64,000 bases of DNA from Alphaproteobacteria bacterium (GCA_030425145.1 JAUHVK010000005.1:62001-126000); one strand, 5' to 3'. Shown: positions 48,368 through 57,787, numbered from the stretch's first letter. The notes: generated from the letters alone by a model not told the origin. Translations and numbers: made by a program.

Positions 48368-49246
48368 ATGGCACTGGACTCGTTTAACGACCAAACCCTG
48401 TCGCGCCGGGCGATGAAGGCTGAATTGCTGGATGCGGAGACGGAACTAAAGCTGGCCTATGCATGGCGCGATCAGCGCGATGAAGTGGCGCTGCACCGTC
48501 TGATTACCGCGTATATGCGGCTGGCGATTTCGATGGCCTCCAAGTTCAGACGCTATGGCGCGCCGATGAATGATCTCATTCAAGAGGCCGGGCTTGGGTT
48601 GATGAAGGCCGCCGACAAGTTCGATCCAGATCGCGGTGTGCGTTTCTCGACCTACGCGGTGTGGTGGATCAAAGCGTCGATCCAGGACTACGTGATGCGC
48701 AATTGGTCCATCGTGCGGACCGGCTCCACCTCTTCGCAGAAATCGCTGTTCTTCAACATGCGCCGGGTTCAGGCGCGGCTGGAGCGCGAAGCGGCGGCTG
48801 AAGGCAAGGTGCTTGAAGGGCATGAGATGCGCCGGATGATCTCCGAGGAAATCGGTGTGCCACTGCATGATGTGGAGATGATGGAAGGCCGATTGTCCGG
48901 GTCCGATTATTCGCTGAACGCGACGCAATCGACTGAGGACGAGGGCCGCGAATGGATCGACGCGCTGGAAGATGAAAGCGCGCAGGCGGAAGAGCGGGTC
49001 GAAGAGAACCTAGACCTGGCTCAGTTGCGCCAGTGGCTGATGATGGCGATGAACCAGTTGAACGAGCGTGAACGGTTCATCGTGCGAGAGCGCAAGTTGC
49101 GGGAGGACGCGCGGACGCTGGAGAGTCTGGGCAATGAGCTTGGCCTGTCCAAAGAGCGTGTGCGCCAGCTCGAGGCGGCGGCGTTTGCAAAGATCCGGAA
49201 GTCGCTTGAAGCTCAAAGCCCCGAGGTGCATCACTTCCTTTCATGA
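48368..49246 (+). CDS. rpoH: RNA polymerase sigma factor RpoH-type (sigma-32)
   Basis: A 292-residue sigma-70-family factor for heat or oxidative-stress genes. Region 2 reads RLITAYMRLAISMASKFRRYG, DLIQEAGLGLMKAADKFDPDRGVRFSTYAVWWIKASIQDY; the RpoH box is QKSLFFNMRRVQARLE; region 4 ends LGLSKERVRQLEAAAFAKIRKSL. It may be the RpoH-II type that responds to singlet oxygen in Rhodobacter, but one copy cannot tell. ATG 48368 is chosen from the conserved N-terminus; the frame is open to 48233. Its stop overlaps the chaN start (ATGA), and a terminator follows within 70 bases. Confidence 0.95.
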   Translation: MALDSFNDQTLSRRAMKAELLDAETELKLAYAWRDQRDEVALHRLITAYMRLAISMASKFRRYGAPMNDLIQEAGLGLMKAADKFDPDRGVRFSTYAVWWIKASIQDYVMRNWSIVRTGSTSSQKSLFFNMRRVQARLEREAAAEGKVLEGHEMRRMISEEIGVPLHDVEMMEGRLSGSDYSLNATQSTEDEGREWIDALEDESAQAEERVEENLDLAQLRQWLMMAMNQLNERERFIVRERKLREDARTLESLGNELGLSKERVRQLEAAAFAKIRKSLEAQSPEVHHFLS

Positions 49247-50025
49247 AGAATGCTCTGATTTCCCTGATGTTCGCCCCCACGGCCTTGGTCGCTGGGGGCG
49301 TTTTTTTTGATGGTGCGGACGTGGTGTTCCTAGGGGAGTTGCATGACAACCCGGCACATCATCTGCGGCAGGCGGAGTATGTGGCCGAGTTGGCGCCGAC
49401 CGCGTTGGTGTTCGAGATGCTGACTCAGGCGCAAGCGGATTTGGTGACGCCTGAATTGGTGGCGGATGAGGCCGCGTTGGAGGCCGCGCTGGGCTGGGGC
49501 GAGAGCGGTTGGCCCGATTTCTCGATGTACTATCCGATCTTTGCGGCAGCACCGGAGGCTGCGTATTTCGGTGCGGCGGTGCCCCGCGATGTGGCGCGGC
49601 AGGCGATGGAGACCGGAATGGCGGCGGCGTTTCGCGGTGATGCGGAGGTCTATGGGCTGACGGAGGTCCTGCCGGAGGACCAGCAGGCAGAGCGCGAGGC
49701 ATTGCAACTGGCGGCGCATTGTGACGCGATGCCGGAAGACATGCTTCCGGTGATGGTGGACATTCAACGGCTGCGGGATGCGGAACTGGCTTACTCGGCG
49801 GTGCAGGCGTTCGAAGCGCATGGCGGGCCGGTGGTGGTGATTACCGGCAACGGACATGCGCGCAAGGATTGGGGCGCGCCGGTGTCTCTCATGGCGGCAG
49901 CGCCTGCGTTGCGGATTGCCGCTTTGGGACAGGGTGAGGACGACGTGCCGCCCGAGGGGCTGTTCGACGTGGTGGAAACCGCGCCGCAGGTGGATCGCGG
50001 GGATCCTTGCGCCGCGTTCCGCTGA
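49243..50025 (+). CDS. ChaN family haem-binding/Tiki-like protein
   Basis: A 260-residue protein with an export-like leader (MKNALISLMFAPTALVAGG) and the ChaN core DGADVVFLGELHDNPAHHLRQAEYVAEL, then VFEMLTQAQADL and a C-terminal VVVITGNGHARKDWGAP. Histidines and the GELHD motif are shared with ChaN and Tiki-like metalloproteases; ChaN binds haem and is linked to iron uptake. There is no lipobox. The start overlaps the rpoH stop by four bases. A perfect intrinsic terminator (49272-49308) falls in codons 10-22, so little of the gene would be transcribed from the rpoH promoter. Confidence 0.85.
   Translation: MKNALISLMFAPTALVAGGVFFDGADVVFLGELHDNPAHHLRQAEYVAELAPTALVFEMLTQAQADLVTPELVADEAALEAALGWGESGWPDFSMYYPIFAAAPEAAYFGAAVPRDVARQAMETGMAAAFRGDAEVYGLTEVLPEDQQAEREALQLAAHCDAMPEDMLPVMVDIQRLRDAELAYSAVQAFEAHGGPVVVITGNGHARKDWGAPVSLMAAAPALRIAALGQGEDDVPPEGLFDVVETAPQVDRGDPCAAFR
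49272..49308 (+). terminator. Intrinsic terminator inside the chaN start
   Basis: CGCCCCCA (49272-49279) pairs perfectly with TGGGGGCG (49293-49300), with a 13-base loop, and eight Ts follow at once (49301-49308). This is a textbook terminator for rpoH, yet it lies 30 bases inside the downstream reading frame, in codons for APTALVAGGVFF. Confidence 0.82.
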
Positions 50026-50083
50026 TTGAGTTTTGCCCGACGGCCCCGTAACAAGGTGCGGGACCCTGACAGGACTGTGCCTT

Positions 50084-51277
50084 ATGTTGAGCGGCAAACG
50101 TATCCTTCTGATCATCGGCGGCGGGATCGCGGCGTATAAATGCCTCGACCTGATCCGCCGATTGCGCGAACGCGGTGCGGCGGTGACGCCGGTCATGACG
50201 CGGGCGGCGACGGAGTTTGTCACGCCTTTGTCGGTTTCTGCGCTGGCGGGGGAGAAGGTCTATACCGATCTCTTCGACCTGACGGATGAGGCCGAGATGG
50301 GGCATATCCAGCTGTCCCGCGTGGCCGATCTGGTGCTGGTGGCCCCGGCGACGGCGGATCTGATGGCGAGGATGGCGCAGGGGATGGCCAGCGATCTGGC
50401 GACGACGCTGCTTTTGGCGACCGACACGCCGGTGATGATCGCACCCGCGATGAATGTGCGGATGTGGGAGCATCCGGCGACGCAGCGAAATCTGTCAGTC
50501 TTGAAGGGCGACGGCGTTTCGGTGGTTGGGCCGAATGACGGCGACATGGCGTGCGGCGAGTATGGGCCGGGGCGCATGGCGGAGCCTTTGGAGATCGTCG
50601 ATGCCGTGGTGGGCGCGCTGGCGGATGGGCCGTTGCGGGGCAAGCGAATTGTTGTGACATCCGGGCCGACGCATGAACCGATTGATCCGGTCCGGTATAT
50701 CGCGAACCGATCCTCGGGGGCGCAAGGCACGGCGATTGCGGCGGCGCTGCGGGCCTTGGGGGCGGAGGTGGTGTTCGTCACAGGCCCTGCGGATGTTGCG
50801 CCGCCGGATGGTGTCGAGGTTGTGCCTGTGGAAACCGCGCGGGAGATGCGGGCTGCGGTGCTGGCGGCCTTGCCCGCCGATGCGGCGGTGTTTGCCGCGG
50901 CGGTCGCGGATTGGCGCGTGGTTGGCGCGTCGGACAGCAAGATCAAGAAAGTTGCAGGGGCGCTGCCGACACTGACGTTCGAGGAAAACCCGGACATTCT
51001 GGCCGAGGTGTCGCAGATGGCGGAGGACCGTCCCGGACTGGTGGTGGGCTTTGCCGCCGAGACCAATGATGTGATCGAAAACGCCACTGCAAAGCGCGCG
51101 CGCAAGGGCTGTGACTGGATCGTGGCGAATGACGTGTCACCTGCAACGGGGATCATGGGCGGTAGTGAAAACGCGGTGACGCTGATCTCAGACACCGGGG
51201 CCGAGGCCTGGCCACGCATGGGTAAGGATGCGGTGGCGCGACAATTGGCAGCGCGGATTGCCGACGCGCTGGTCTGA
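50084..51277 (+). CDS. coaBC: Bifunctional CoaBC (phosphopantothenoylcysteine synthetase/decarboxylase)
   Basis: A 397-residue enzyme for two steps of coenzyme A synthesis. The N-terminal flavoprotein decarboxylase domain starts [27 protein letters not shown] and holds [14 protein letters not shown] with the catalytic region [20 protein letters not shown]. The C-terminal synthetase domain holds [32 protein letters not shown] and AAVADWRV. I start at ATG 50084 with AGGA upstream. It is 58 bases after chaN and about 50 before dut, all one way. Confidence 0.97.
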   Translation: MLSGKRILLIIGGGIAAYKCLDLIRRLRERGAAVTPVMTRAATEFVTPLSVSALAGEKVYTDLFDLTDEAEMGHIQLSRVADLVLVAPATADLMARMAQGMASDLATTLLLATDTPVMIAPAMNVRMWEHPATQRNLSVLKGDGVSVVGPNDGDMACGEYGPGRMAEPLEIVDAVVGALADGPLRGKRIVVTSGPTHEPIDPVRYIANRSSGAQGTAIAAALRALGAEVVFVTGPADVAPPDGVEVVPVETAREMRAAVLAALPADAAVFAAAVADWRVVGASDSKIKKVAGALPTLTFEENPDILAEVSQMAEDRPGLVVGFAAETNDVIENATAKRARKGCDWIVANDVSPATGIMGGSENAVTLISDTGAEAWPRMGKDAVARQLAARIADALV

Positions 51278-51292
51278 CGGCGCGGTTGGGCC

Positions 51293-51320
51293 ATTTTGCA
51301 TATTTGGAAAAAGAAGAAGG
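51293..51320 (+). repeat. Rhodobacteraceae-type GGAAAAAGAAGAAG repeat
   Basis: The stretch CATATTTGGAAAAAGAAGAA and its flanks, in the coaBC-dut gap, look like the tail of a repeated sequence that I recall as frequent in Rhodobacteraceae (roughly GGNGTATTTGGAAA-AGAAGAAG). A second variant, GGAGGTATTTTTCTAAACAG, follows the uvrC terminator at 21668. Its purine-rich end also supplies the dut ribosome site. Confidence 0.45.
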
Positions 51321-51327
51321 GCAAGGC

Positions 51328-51786
51328 GTGGTCGCGATCAGGCTGACTTGGGATGACGGAGCGGACAGGTCCTTGGGGCTGCCGGTCTATGCCAGTGCCG
51401 GGGCGGCCGGGGCGGATTTGCGGGCGAATTTCCCTGATCGCGGGTCTGTTGTGCTGAAACCGGGCGCGCGGGCGCTGGTGCCAACGGGTTTGCGCATGGC
51501 GATCCCGGAGGGGTTTGAGGTGCAGATCAGGCCGCGTTCAGGGTTGGCACTGAAGCACGGGATCACGTTGCCGAATACGCCGGGGACTATCGACAGTGAT
51601 TATCGCGGGCCTTTGGGGGTGATCGTGATGAATGCCGGGCAGGATGCGTTCGAGATTTCGCATGGCGACCGAATTGCGCAAATGATCGTGGCCCCTGTTT
51701 TGCTCGCGGAATTCGAATTGGTGGAGACCCTCGACGACACGGCGCGCGGTGCAGGTGGCTTTGGATCGACCGGAGTGTCGGAATGA
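51328..51786 (+). CDS. dut: dUTP diphosphatase
   Basis: A 152-residue trimeric dUTPase that keeps uracil out of DNA and supplies dUMP. All five motifs are seen: [45 protein letters not shown] and [11 protein letters not shown] choose the GTG at 51328 ([13 protein letters not shown]) after AGAAGGGCAAGGC; the frame upstream (to 51286) covers the repeat. Its stop overlaps the next start by four bases. Confidence 0.95.
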   Translation: MVAIRLTWDDGADRSLGLPVYASAGAAGADLRANFPDRGSVVLKPGARALVPTGLRMAIPEGFEVQIRPRSGLALKHGITLPNTPGTIDSDYRGPLGVIVMNAGQDAFEISHGDRIAQMIVAPVLLAEFELVETLDDTARGAGGFGSTGVSE

Positions 51787-52856
51787 TTGTTGTCTTTACT
51801 ATGGCTGCCGCCCTTTGGGGGCTGGGTGCGTTGATGAAGATGCCGCGTAAGGCGCGGCTCTATATGATCGGGCTGCTTTATGTCGGGGTGCTGTTCATCC
51901 AAATCGCGTTGCCGGAGGGCCATCCGCTGCGCATGGCGACGGGCGAGAGTGCGGCGCTGTGGATCCTGCTGGGCGTCTTTGCGGCGGTTGCGGTGCTTTA
52001 TGGCAAGGTCGTCAAGAGTTTGAAGGACCGCGCAGTGGCCAAGGAAAAGGGTGACGCGGCGCCGGTGCAGCGCTCGACCAGTTTCTCGGCATCGGAACTG
52101 GAGCGCTATGCGCGCCATATTGTGCTGCGTGAGATCGGTGGCCCGGGCCAGAAGGCGCTGCGGGATGCCAAGGTTCTGGTGATCGGTGCCGGTGGGTTGG
52201 GCGCGCCCGCGCTGCAATACTTGGCGGCGGCGGGTGTCGGCACTATCGGGGTGATCGACGACGACGTGGTTGAGAATGCCAATCTGCAACGGCAGGTCAT
52301 TCACCGGGATGCGGATATCGGCATGCCCAAGGTGTTTTCCGCTCAGGCCGCAATGGTGGCGCAGAACCCGCATGTCGAGGTGCGCCCCTATCACCGTCGT
52401 ATGACGGATGACGTGGCTGAAACGCTGGTGGCGGAATATGATTTGGTGCTGGACGGCACCGACAATTTCGACACGCGCTATCTGGCGAACCGCGCGGCGG
52501 TTGCCTTGGGCAAGCCATTGATTTCTGGAGCGTTGTCGCAATGGGAGGGGCAGATCTCGGTCTTTGACCCGGCCTCTGGCACGCCGTGCTACCAGTGTGT
52601 TTTTCCCGAAGCGCCCGCGCCGGGGCTGGCCCCGTCCTGTGCTGAGGCCGGGGTGATCGGGCCTTTGCCCGGCGTGATCGGGTCGATAATGGCGGTTGAG
52701 GCGATCAAGCTGATCACGGGGGCGGGGCAGGCTTTGAAGGGTGAGATGCTGATCTACGACGCACTTTGGGGCGAGACCCGGAAAATCGGGCTGAAACCGC
52801 GCGACGACTGCCTGATCTGCGGTACGGCGTCTGTGGAAACGGCTGCGGCGCGCTGA
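51783..52856 (+). CDS. Membrane-anchored MoeB/ThiF/HesA-like adenylyltransferase
   Basis: A 357-residue fusion. Residues 1-80 contain three membrane segments ([52 protein letters not shown]). After a charged linker, residues from about 105 form a full E1-like domain: [67 protein letters not shown] and the zinc pairs CYQC and CLIC. No rhodanese domain follows. Such enzymes adenylate the C-terminus of MoaD/ThiS-like sulfur carriers. The overlap with dut (ATGA) shows coupling. The membrane part is unusual against the well-studied MoeB and ThiF. Confidence 0.88.
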   Translation: MIVVFTMAAALWGLGALMKMPRKARLYMIGLLYVGVLFIQIALPEGHPLRMATGESAALWILLGVFAAVAVLYGKVVKSLKDRAVAKEKGDAAPVQRSTSFSASELERYARHIVLREIGGPGQKALRDAKVLVIGAGGLGAPALQYLAAAGVGTIGVIDDDVVENANLQRQVIHRDADIGMPKVFSAQAAMVAQNPHVEVRPYHRRMTDDVAETLVAEYDLVLDGTDNFDTRYLANRAAVALGKPLISGALSQWEGQISVFDPASGTPCYQCVFPEAPAPGLAPSCAEAGVIGPLPGVIGSIMAVEAIKLITGAGQALKGEMLIYDALWGETRKIGLKPRDDCLICGTASVETAAAR

Positions 52857-52936
52857 ACGCCGCTTTCCCTGTGCGTGGCCCATTGTTGTTGGCGTCGGGC
52901 GGCCCTAGGTTTTGGGAAACCGAATAGGAGCCTTCA

Positions 52937-54949
52937 ATGACCAACCCGTTGCTAGAGACCTGGGACACAGAGTTCGGCCTGCCGCCGTTTGAGCAGATCG
53001 AGGACGCACATTTCGCGCCCGCTATCGAGGCCGCGATGGCAGATGGTCTGGCAGAGGTCGAAGCGGTGGCGAACAATCCCGAGCCGCCGACATTCGTGAA
53101 CACCATCGAAGGTCTGATGCAGACAGGCGCGGCGTTGGATCGGGTGCTGGGCGTGTTCTACAATCTGGCCGGGGCCGACAGCACCGACATGCGTGAAGAG
53201 ATCATGCGGGAGTTTTCGCCCAAGCTCGCGGCGCATTCGGCTGCGATCTATGGCAATCAGGCGCTGTTTGCGCGGATTGAACAGGTGTGGCTGGCGCGGG
53301 ATGCGCTGGATCTCACGCCAGAGCAGGCGCGGGTGCTGATGCTGACGCATCGCGGCTTCGTTCGCGCGGGTGCGGCGCTGACTGGGGATGAGGCGGCACG
53401 CATGAAAGAGATCAAGGGGCGGCTGGCGACCTTGGGCACGCAGTTCGGGCAGAACCTTCTGGCGGATGAGCGGGATTGGCAGCGGGCCTTGTCCGAGGAC
53501 GAGTTGGAGGGATTGCCTGCGTTTGTGGTGAACGCGGTGCGTGCGGCAGGCAAGGAGCGGGGGGCGGATGGCCCGGTTCTGACACTGTCACGGTCGGTGA
53601 TCGTGCCGTTCCTTCAGTTCTGTCCGAACCGGTCGTTGCGGGAAGAGGCATGGCGCGCTTGGGTGGCGCGCGGCGAGAATGGCGGAAAGACGGACAATCG
53701 AGGGGTTGCAGCCGAGATTTTGCAGTTGCGGGCCGAGCGGGCGAAGTTGCTCGGGTATGACGATTTTGCGTCCTACAAGCTTGAGACCGAGATGGCGAAA
53801 ACGCCTGAGGCTGTTCGCGGTTTGTTAATGGATGTGTGGGAGCCTGCGAAGGCGCGGGCTTTGGCGGATGCTGCGCTGCTGGAAGACAGGATGGCAGCCG
53901 ATGGTGTGAACGGCCCTCTGCAAGCGTGGGATTGGCGGTACTATTCCGAGGCGCGGCGGCGCGAGGAATTTGCGCTGAACGAGGCGGAGCTGAAGCCCTA
54001 TTTCCAGTTGGAAAAGATGATTCAAGCGTCCTTTGCCTGTGCCAATCGGCTGTTCGGGCTGGAGTTCCGGCCTTTGGGCGTGGCGCTGTACCATAAGGAC
54101 GCGCGGGCGTGGGAGGTGACGCGGAACGGGCAGCATGTGGCGGTGTTCATCGGGGATTACTTTGCGCGGGCGTCGAAACGGTCGGGTGCCTGGTGTTCTG
54201 CGATGCGGTCTCAGCGCAAGTTCCCGGATGTGCAGGCGCCGATCGTTGTGAATATCTGCAACTTCGCCAAGGGCGATCCGGCGTTGTTGTCCTACGACGA
54301 TGCGCGGACGCTGTTCCACGAGTTTGGCCATGCGCTGCATCAGATGCTGTCGGATGTGACCTATGACATGATCTCTGGCACATCGGTGGCGCGGGACTTC
54401 GTGGAGCTGCCGAGCCAGTTGTATGAGCATTGGTTGGAAGTGCCGGAGGTGCTTCAGGAATTCGCGGTCCATGCAGAGACCGGCGAGGCGATGCCTCAGG
54501 AGATGCTGGACAAGGTGCTGGCGGCGGCGACCTATGACATGGGGTTCCAGACGGTGGAATACGTGGCCTCGGCGCTGGTCGATCTGGCCTTCCACGAGGG
54601 TGAGCCGCCCGCTGATCCGATGGCGGAGCAGGCCGAGGTGCTGGCTAAGTTGGGGATGCCTGAGGCCATCGTGATGCGTCATGCCACGCCGCATTTTGCG
54701 CATGTGTTCACCGGGGACGGGTATTCGTCGGGGTACTACAGCTACATGTGGTCCGAGGTGATGGATGCGGATGCGTTCGAAGCGTTCGAGGAAGCGGGCG
54801 GCGCGTTTGATCCGGCGATGGCTGGCAAGTTGGAAGAGTTCATCCTCTCGGCGGGCGGGTCCGAGGAAGCAGATGTGCTTTACACCAAGTTCCGGGGGCG
54901 CATGCCGGGGGTTGAGGCGCTGCTCAAGGGCCGCGGGTTGGCGGCCTAG
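52937..54949 (+). CDS. prlC: M3 family oligopeptidase (oligopeptidase A/PrlC-like)
   Basis: A 670-residue zinc metallopeptidase. The active site is LFHEFGHALHQMLSD (HExxH with the downstream Glu in the SELPSQLYEHW-like segment, here VELPSQLYEHWLE). The start MTNPLLETWDTEFGLPPFEQI matches PrlC/Dcp types; the sequence is complete. It degrades small cytoplasmic peptides and signal-peptide remnants. ATAGGAG lies before the ATG. It is preceded by an 80-base gap and converges on the hypothetical membrane-protein gene. Confidence 0.95.
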   Translation: MTNPLLETWDTEFGLPPFEQIEDAHFAPAIEAAMADGLAEVEAVANNPEPPTFVNTIEGLMQTGAALDRVLGVFYNLAGADSTDMREEIMREFSPKLAAHSAAIYGNQALFARIEQVWLARDALDLTPEQARVLMLTHRGFVRAGAALTGDEAARMKEIKGRLATLGTQFGQNLLADERDWQRALSEDELEGLPAFVVNAVRAAGKERGADGPVLTLSRSVIVPFLQFCPNRSLREEAWRAWVARGENGGKTDNRGVAAEILQLRAERAKLLGYDDFASYKLETEMAKTPEAVRGLLMDVWEPAKARALADAALLEDRMAADGVNGPLQAWDWRYYSEARRREEFALNEAELKPYFQLEKMIQASFACANRLFGLEFRPLGVALYHKDARAWEVTRNGQHVAVFIGDYFARASKRSGAWCSAMRSQRKFPDVQAPIVVNICNFAKGDPALLSYDDARTLFHEFGHALHQMLSDVTYDMISGTSVARDFVELPSQLYEHWLEVPEVLQEFAVHAETGEAMPQEMLDKVLAAATYDMGFQTVEYVASALVDLAFHEGEPPADPMAEQAEVLAKLGMPEAIVMRHATPHFAHVFTGDGYSSGYYSYMWSEVMDADAFEAFEEAGGAFDPAMAGKLEEFILSAGGSEEADVLYTKFRGRMPGVEALLKGRGLAA

Positions 54950-54971
54950 CTGCCGGTTCCCCGTCCTGGCC

Positions 54972-56003
54972 TCATGGCGTGACCGAGCGGGCTTTGGACA
55001 GGACAGCCGCTGCAAAATCCGCGGCATCGCCCTTAAAGATTGTGAGGCGCGGGTCATCCTGCGCGTCAAGGCCATGGGCACGAAAGGTGCGTCGTTCTGT
55101 ACCCATACTCAACGTGGCCCCCAAATCTCCTCTGCTATTGATGCCCAAGGGATGGCCGCTTCGAAATGAGAACTGCGCAAGAAAGTGGTTTTGGGTTACT
55201 CCGGTGCGATGGTCGGTCAGGGTCACGCGGGTTATCGACCGTTTGTCTGCAGACTGGCCAAGGTCACGCATGTGCTGTGACGTAAAGAGGTCCGGGTGCG
55301 ACGACGGGACGATTTCCATCGTCAGGTCCGATTGCCGCGTGGGTCCGAAATAGCCGCACAGTCCCTGCGTGGGATTGATCTTTTCGCCGTCTTGCGGGGC
55401 AGGGCACGGCCCCTCTGACGGCTTGCTTCGATAGATGAAAGTGCTGCTCTCGCCGACACGCAAGACCTCCTGCGCCAGGCCATGCCGCAGAAGCGCCTTG
55501 CATATTGAACGGCATCCTGTCTGGGCATCCCTTGCAAAGTTGTGTTCGATGAGGTCGATGGACCTGACCTCCGAAATTTCTATGATGGGGCCGGTGCTCT
55601 GCAAGAAATTGAGTGCGCCTTTCGGCAGCTCACCGGTTGCTATCCGTTCCGAGGGGGCCATCTTTCTGCTGGTATCATATCTGGCGTCCCACACGATCAG
55701 GGCGACAATTGCCCCGGTTGCGGCGACAGAGGCAAAGAACGCCATCTGCGCTGACAAGGGGATGAACCGGAGGCCGATGTAGATCAACCGCGCAAGGCAG
55801 GCGATCATCGCCAGATACGGGAAGATGAGCAGCAGCAGCCCGGTCCCAAAGGGAATGCTCAGGATAGCGACCGCGATCCCCCCGGTTGGGGTGAAAGGGA
55901 ACAGACCCAAAAGGCAGAGGACTGCTATAAGCCCATCAATGCCTGTCGGGAAAAGTCGTTTCGTAGGGCGGCTACGGCGGGACGTGACTGGAACGCTACT
56001 CAT
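54972..56003 (-). CDS. Hypothetical membrane protein
   Basis: A 343-residue protein that I do not recognise. It starts with a basic tail (SSVPVTSRRSRPTKRLFP) and three membrane segments (GLIAVLCLLGLFPFTPTGGIAVAILSIPFG; LLLLIFPYLAMIACLARLIYIGL; AFFASVAATGAIVALIVW) up to about residue 105. A soluble, probably periplasmic, part of about 235 residues follows, with several cysteines (CRSICKALLRHG; CPAPQDGEK; GLCGYFG) that may form disulfides. Codon use and length favour a real gene. It stands between convergent prlC and the ArsR-like gene; nothing nearby indicates its role. Confidence 0.65.
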   Translation of the reverse strand: MSSVPVTSRRSRPTKRLFPTGIDGLIAVLCLLGLFPFTPTGGIAVAILSIPFGTGLLLLIFPYLAMIACLARLIYIGLRFIPLSAQMAFFASVAATGAIVALIVWDARYDTSRKMAPSERIATGELPKGALNFLQSTGPIIEISEVRSIDLIEHNFARDAQTGCRSICKALLRHGLAQEVLRVGESSTFIYRSKPSEGPCPAPQDGEKINPTQGLCGYFGPTRQSDLTMEIVPSSHPDLFTSQHMRDLGQSADKRSITRVTLTDHRTGVTQNHFLAQFSFRSGHPLGINSRGDLGATLSMGTERRTFRAHGLDAQDDPRLTIFKGDAADFAAAVLSKARSVTP

Positions 56004-56074
56004 GCCGGAAATGTCGTTGATCCTCGCGGCAGTTTTGTGACCCGGATATGAAGCCTTTAAGGAGTTGGACGTTG

Positions 56075-56407
56075 CTATGTTGTGTCAGGCCCAAGCTCCG
56101 TTTCCAGGAACCGTTCGAAGGCATCGAGGTTGATGGCTTCGAACTGACCGAAGGCCTGCATCCAGACGCTGGCATCACGAAGCGCGTCGGGTTCCAGTTT
56201 GCACCATTTCACACGACCGCGTTTTTCCTGACTGATCAACCCGGCATTGGCGAGGATCAGCAGGTGTTTCGAGATCGCGGCAAGCGACATCTCGAACGGT
56301 TCGGCCACGTCGGTGACGGCCATGTCATCCTCGAGCAACATCGTCAGGATCTGACGGCGGGTCGGGTCTGCCAGAGCGGCAAAGACGGTGTCGAGTGCTG
56401 GGGCCAT
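56075..56407 (-). CDS. ArsR/SmtB-family winged-helix regulator
   Basis: A 110-residue regulator. The winged helix reads VFAALADPTRRQILTMLLEDDMAVTDVAEPFEMSLAAISKHLLILANAGLISQEKRGRVKWCKLEPDALRDA across residues 8-80, with the recognition helix near SLAAISKHLLIL. The ELCVC metal box of ArsR is absent, so it is of the SdpR or stress type and not clearly metal-sensing. In many genomes these regulators precede a SRPBCC-domain (AHSA1) gene; none is present here. It is 71 bases from the hypothetical membrane-protein gene and diverges from the atp operon. Confidence 0.9.
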   Translation of the reverse strand: MAPALDTVFAALADPTRRQILTMLLEDDMAVTDVAEPFEMSLAAISKHLLILANAGLISQEKRGRVKWCKLEPDALRDASVWMQAFGQFEAINLDAFERFLETELGPDTT

Positions 56408-56579
56408 GGCGCGCAGTAGACGGAGATGGCTGGAAAACTCAACCGGAAAGTTGAATATGCGGAACGGGCCGAAAACGGGAGTTTTGCCCCTGCGACCGTT
56501 TGGTTGGTATCCTGGCTGAAAATGAAAAAGATTTATTTATCAAAGTAATAGGTGCGTATCGCCTGCGCCAAGCAGCGCC

Positions 56580-56608
56580 TTGACTCAGAGCATGCTGCAC
56601 CGTAGCAC
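56580..56608 (+). promoter_or_regulatory. Probable promoter of the F0 operon
   Basis: TTGACT (56580-56585), a 17-base spacer and TAGCAC (56603-56608) resemble a housekeeping sigma-70 promoter. It would start RNA about 25 bases before the atpI ATG. The flanking gap (56408-56638) is otherwise featureless apart from an AT-rich stretch near 56520-56545. Confidence 0.55.
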
Positions 56609-56638
56609 ATGCCCAAAGTTCCAACCGGGATGGAGCGC

Positions 56639-56986
56639 ATGTCTGACGACGATCCAAAGCAAAGGCTGAAAGAGCTGGAGGCGCGGATTGCAGCGGCCAA
56701 AGGGGCCAAGGAAGACAAGCCACACCAGGAGGAACATTACAGCCAGGCGCAACAAGCGTGGCGCATGGTGATCGAGATGGTGTCCGGTCTTGGGATCGGA
56801 TTTGGCATCGGATACGGGCTTGATGCGGTCCTAGGGACCGATCCGTGGTTGATGGTGCTGTTTACATTGCTGGGCTTCGCGGCGGGGGTGAATGTGATGA
56901 TCCGCACCGCCAAGGAGTTCCAGGTCAAGCAACTGGCCGATCTGGCCGGAGAGAACGAGAGGGATCGACATGGCGACGGAAGCTAA
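56639..56986 (+). CDS. atpI: ATP synthase protein I
   Basis: A 115-residue protein with a charged N-terminus ([26 protein letters not shown]) and two membrane helices ([37 protein letters not shown]). It is thought to help assemble the c-ring or handle magnesium/calcium. I use ATG 56639; an in-frame ATG at 56630 is possible and the frame opens at 56609. It overlaps atpB by 17 bases. It heads the F0 operon, as in other Rhodobacterales. Confidence 0.9.
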   Translation: MSDDDPKQRLKELEARIAAAKGAKEDKPHQEEHYSQAQQAWRMVIEMVSGLGIGFGIGYGLDAVLGTDPWLMVLFTLLGFAAGVNVMIRTAKEFQVKQLADLAGENERDRHGDGS

Positions 56987-57728
56987 CGGTCACAGCGAAG
57001 GCGGACTGGTTTTCCACCCGATGGATCAGTTCATCGTCAAGCCGCTGTTCGGCGACGGTGCAGTGGGCATGTTCACCTTTACCAACGTGGCGCTCTGGCT
57101 CCTGCTGGCTGTGGCCTGCGTGGTCGCGCTGATGGTGCTTGGCACGTCCAAGCGCGCGACAGTGCCGACACGGGTGCAGTCGATCGCCGAACTGGCCTAC
57201 GGTTTCGTTTACAAGATGGTCGAGGATGTGACCGGCAAGGATGCGGTGAAGTATTTCCCGTATATCTTCACGCTGTTCATCTTCATAGCCTTCTCGAACT
57301 TCCTCGCCCTGATCCCGACGTCTTTCTCGCCGACCTCGCATATCGCGATCACGGCCATCCTCGGTTTCGGCGTCTTCATCGCGGTAACAGCCCTGGGCTT
57401 CATCAAGAACGGCGCGAGCTTCCTTGGTCTCTTCTGGGTGTCGAGCGCGCCGCTGGCGCTGCGTCCGATCCTCGCGGTGATCGAATTGATTTCCTACTTC
57501 GTGCGCCCCGTCAGCCACTCCATCCGTCTTGCGGGTAACATCATGGCTGGCCACGCGGTTCTCAAGGTGTTCGCCGGTTTCGCCGCGATCACTGCAGTCG
57601 CGCCGCTGTCGATCCTCGGCATCACGGCAATCTATGCACTGGAAGTGCTCGTGGCCTTCATTCAGGCTTACGTGTTCACGATCCTGACATGCGTGTACCT
57701 CAAGGACGCGCTGCACCCGTCTCACTAA
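56970..57728 (+). CDS. atpB: ATP synthase F0 subunit a
   Basis: A 252-residue membrane protein forming the proton half-channels next to the c-ring. Helices are spaced as usual. [17 protein letters not shown] holds the essential arginine, and [21 protein letters not shown] is the last helix. The start [12 protein letters not shown] fits alphaproteobacterial AtpB. A stable GC-rich hairpin follows the stop. Confidence 0.97.
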   Translation: MATEANGHSEGGLVFHPMDQFIVKPLFGDGAVGMFTFTNVALWLLLAVACVVALMVLGTSKRATVPTRVQSIAELAYGFVYKMVEDVTGKDAVKYFPYIFTLFIFIAFSNFLALIPTSFSPTSHIAITAILGFGVFIAVTALGFIKNGASFLGLFWVSSAPLALRPILAVIELISYFVRPVSHSIRLAGNIMAGHAVLKVFAGFAAITAVAPLSILGITAIYALEVLVAFIQAYVFTILTCVYLKDALHPSH

Positions 57729-57732
57729 TACC

Positions 57733-57752
57733 GGTGGGTGCTTGCACCCACC
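57733..57752 (+). repeat. CUUG-loop hairpin between atpB and atpE
   Basis: GGTGGGTG, CTTG loop, CACCCACC: a perfect eight-base stem four bases after the atpB stop and about 35 bases before the atpE ATG. There is no T-run. A structure at this place may protect the atpE message, since ten or more c subunits are needed per complex. Confidence 0.7.
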
Positions 57753-57787
57753 CCAAGTTTCAACTTCCAATCGTAAGGAGAATTCAC

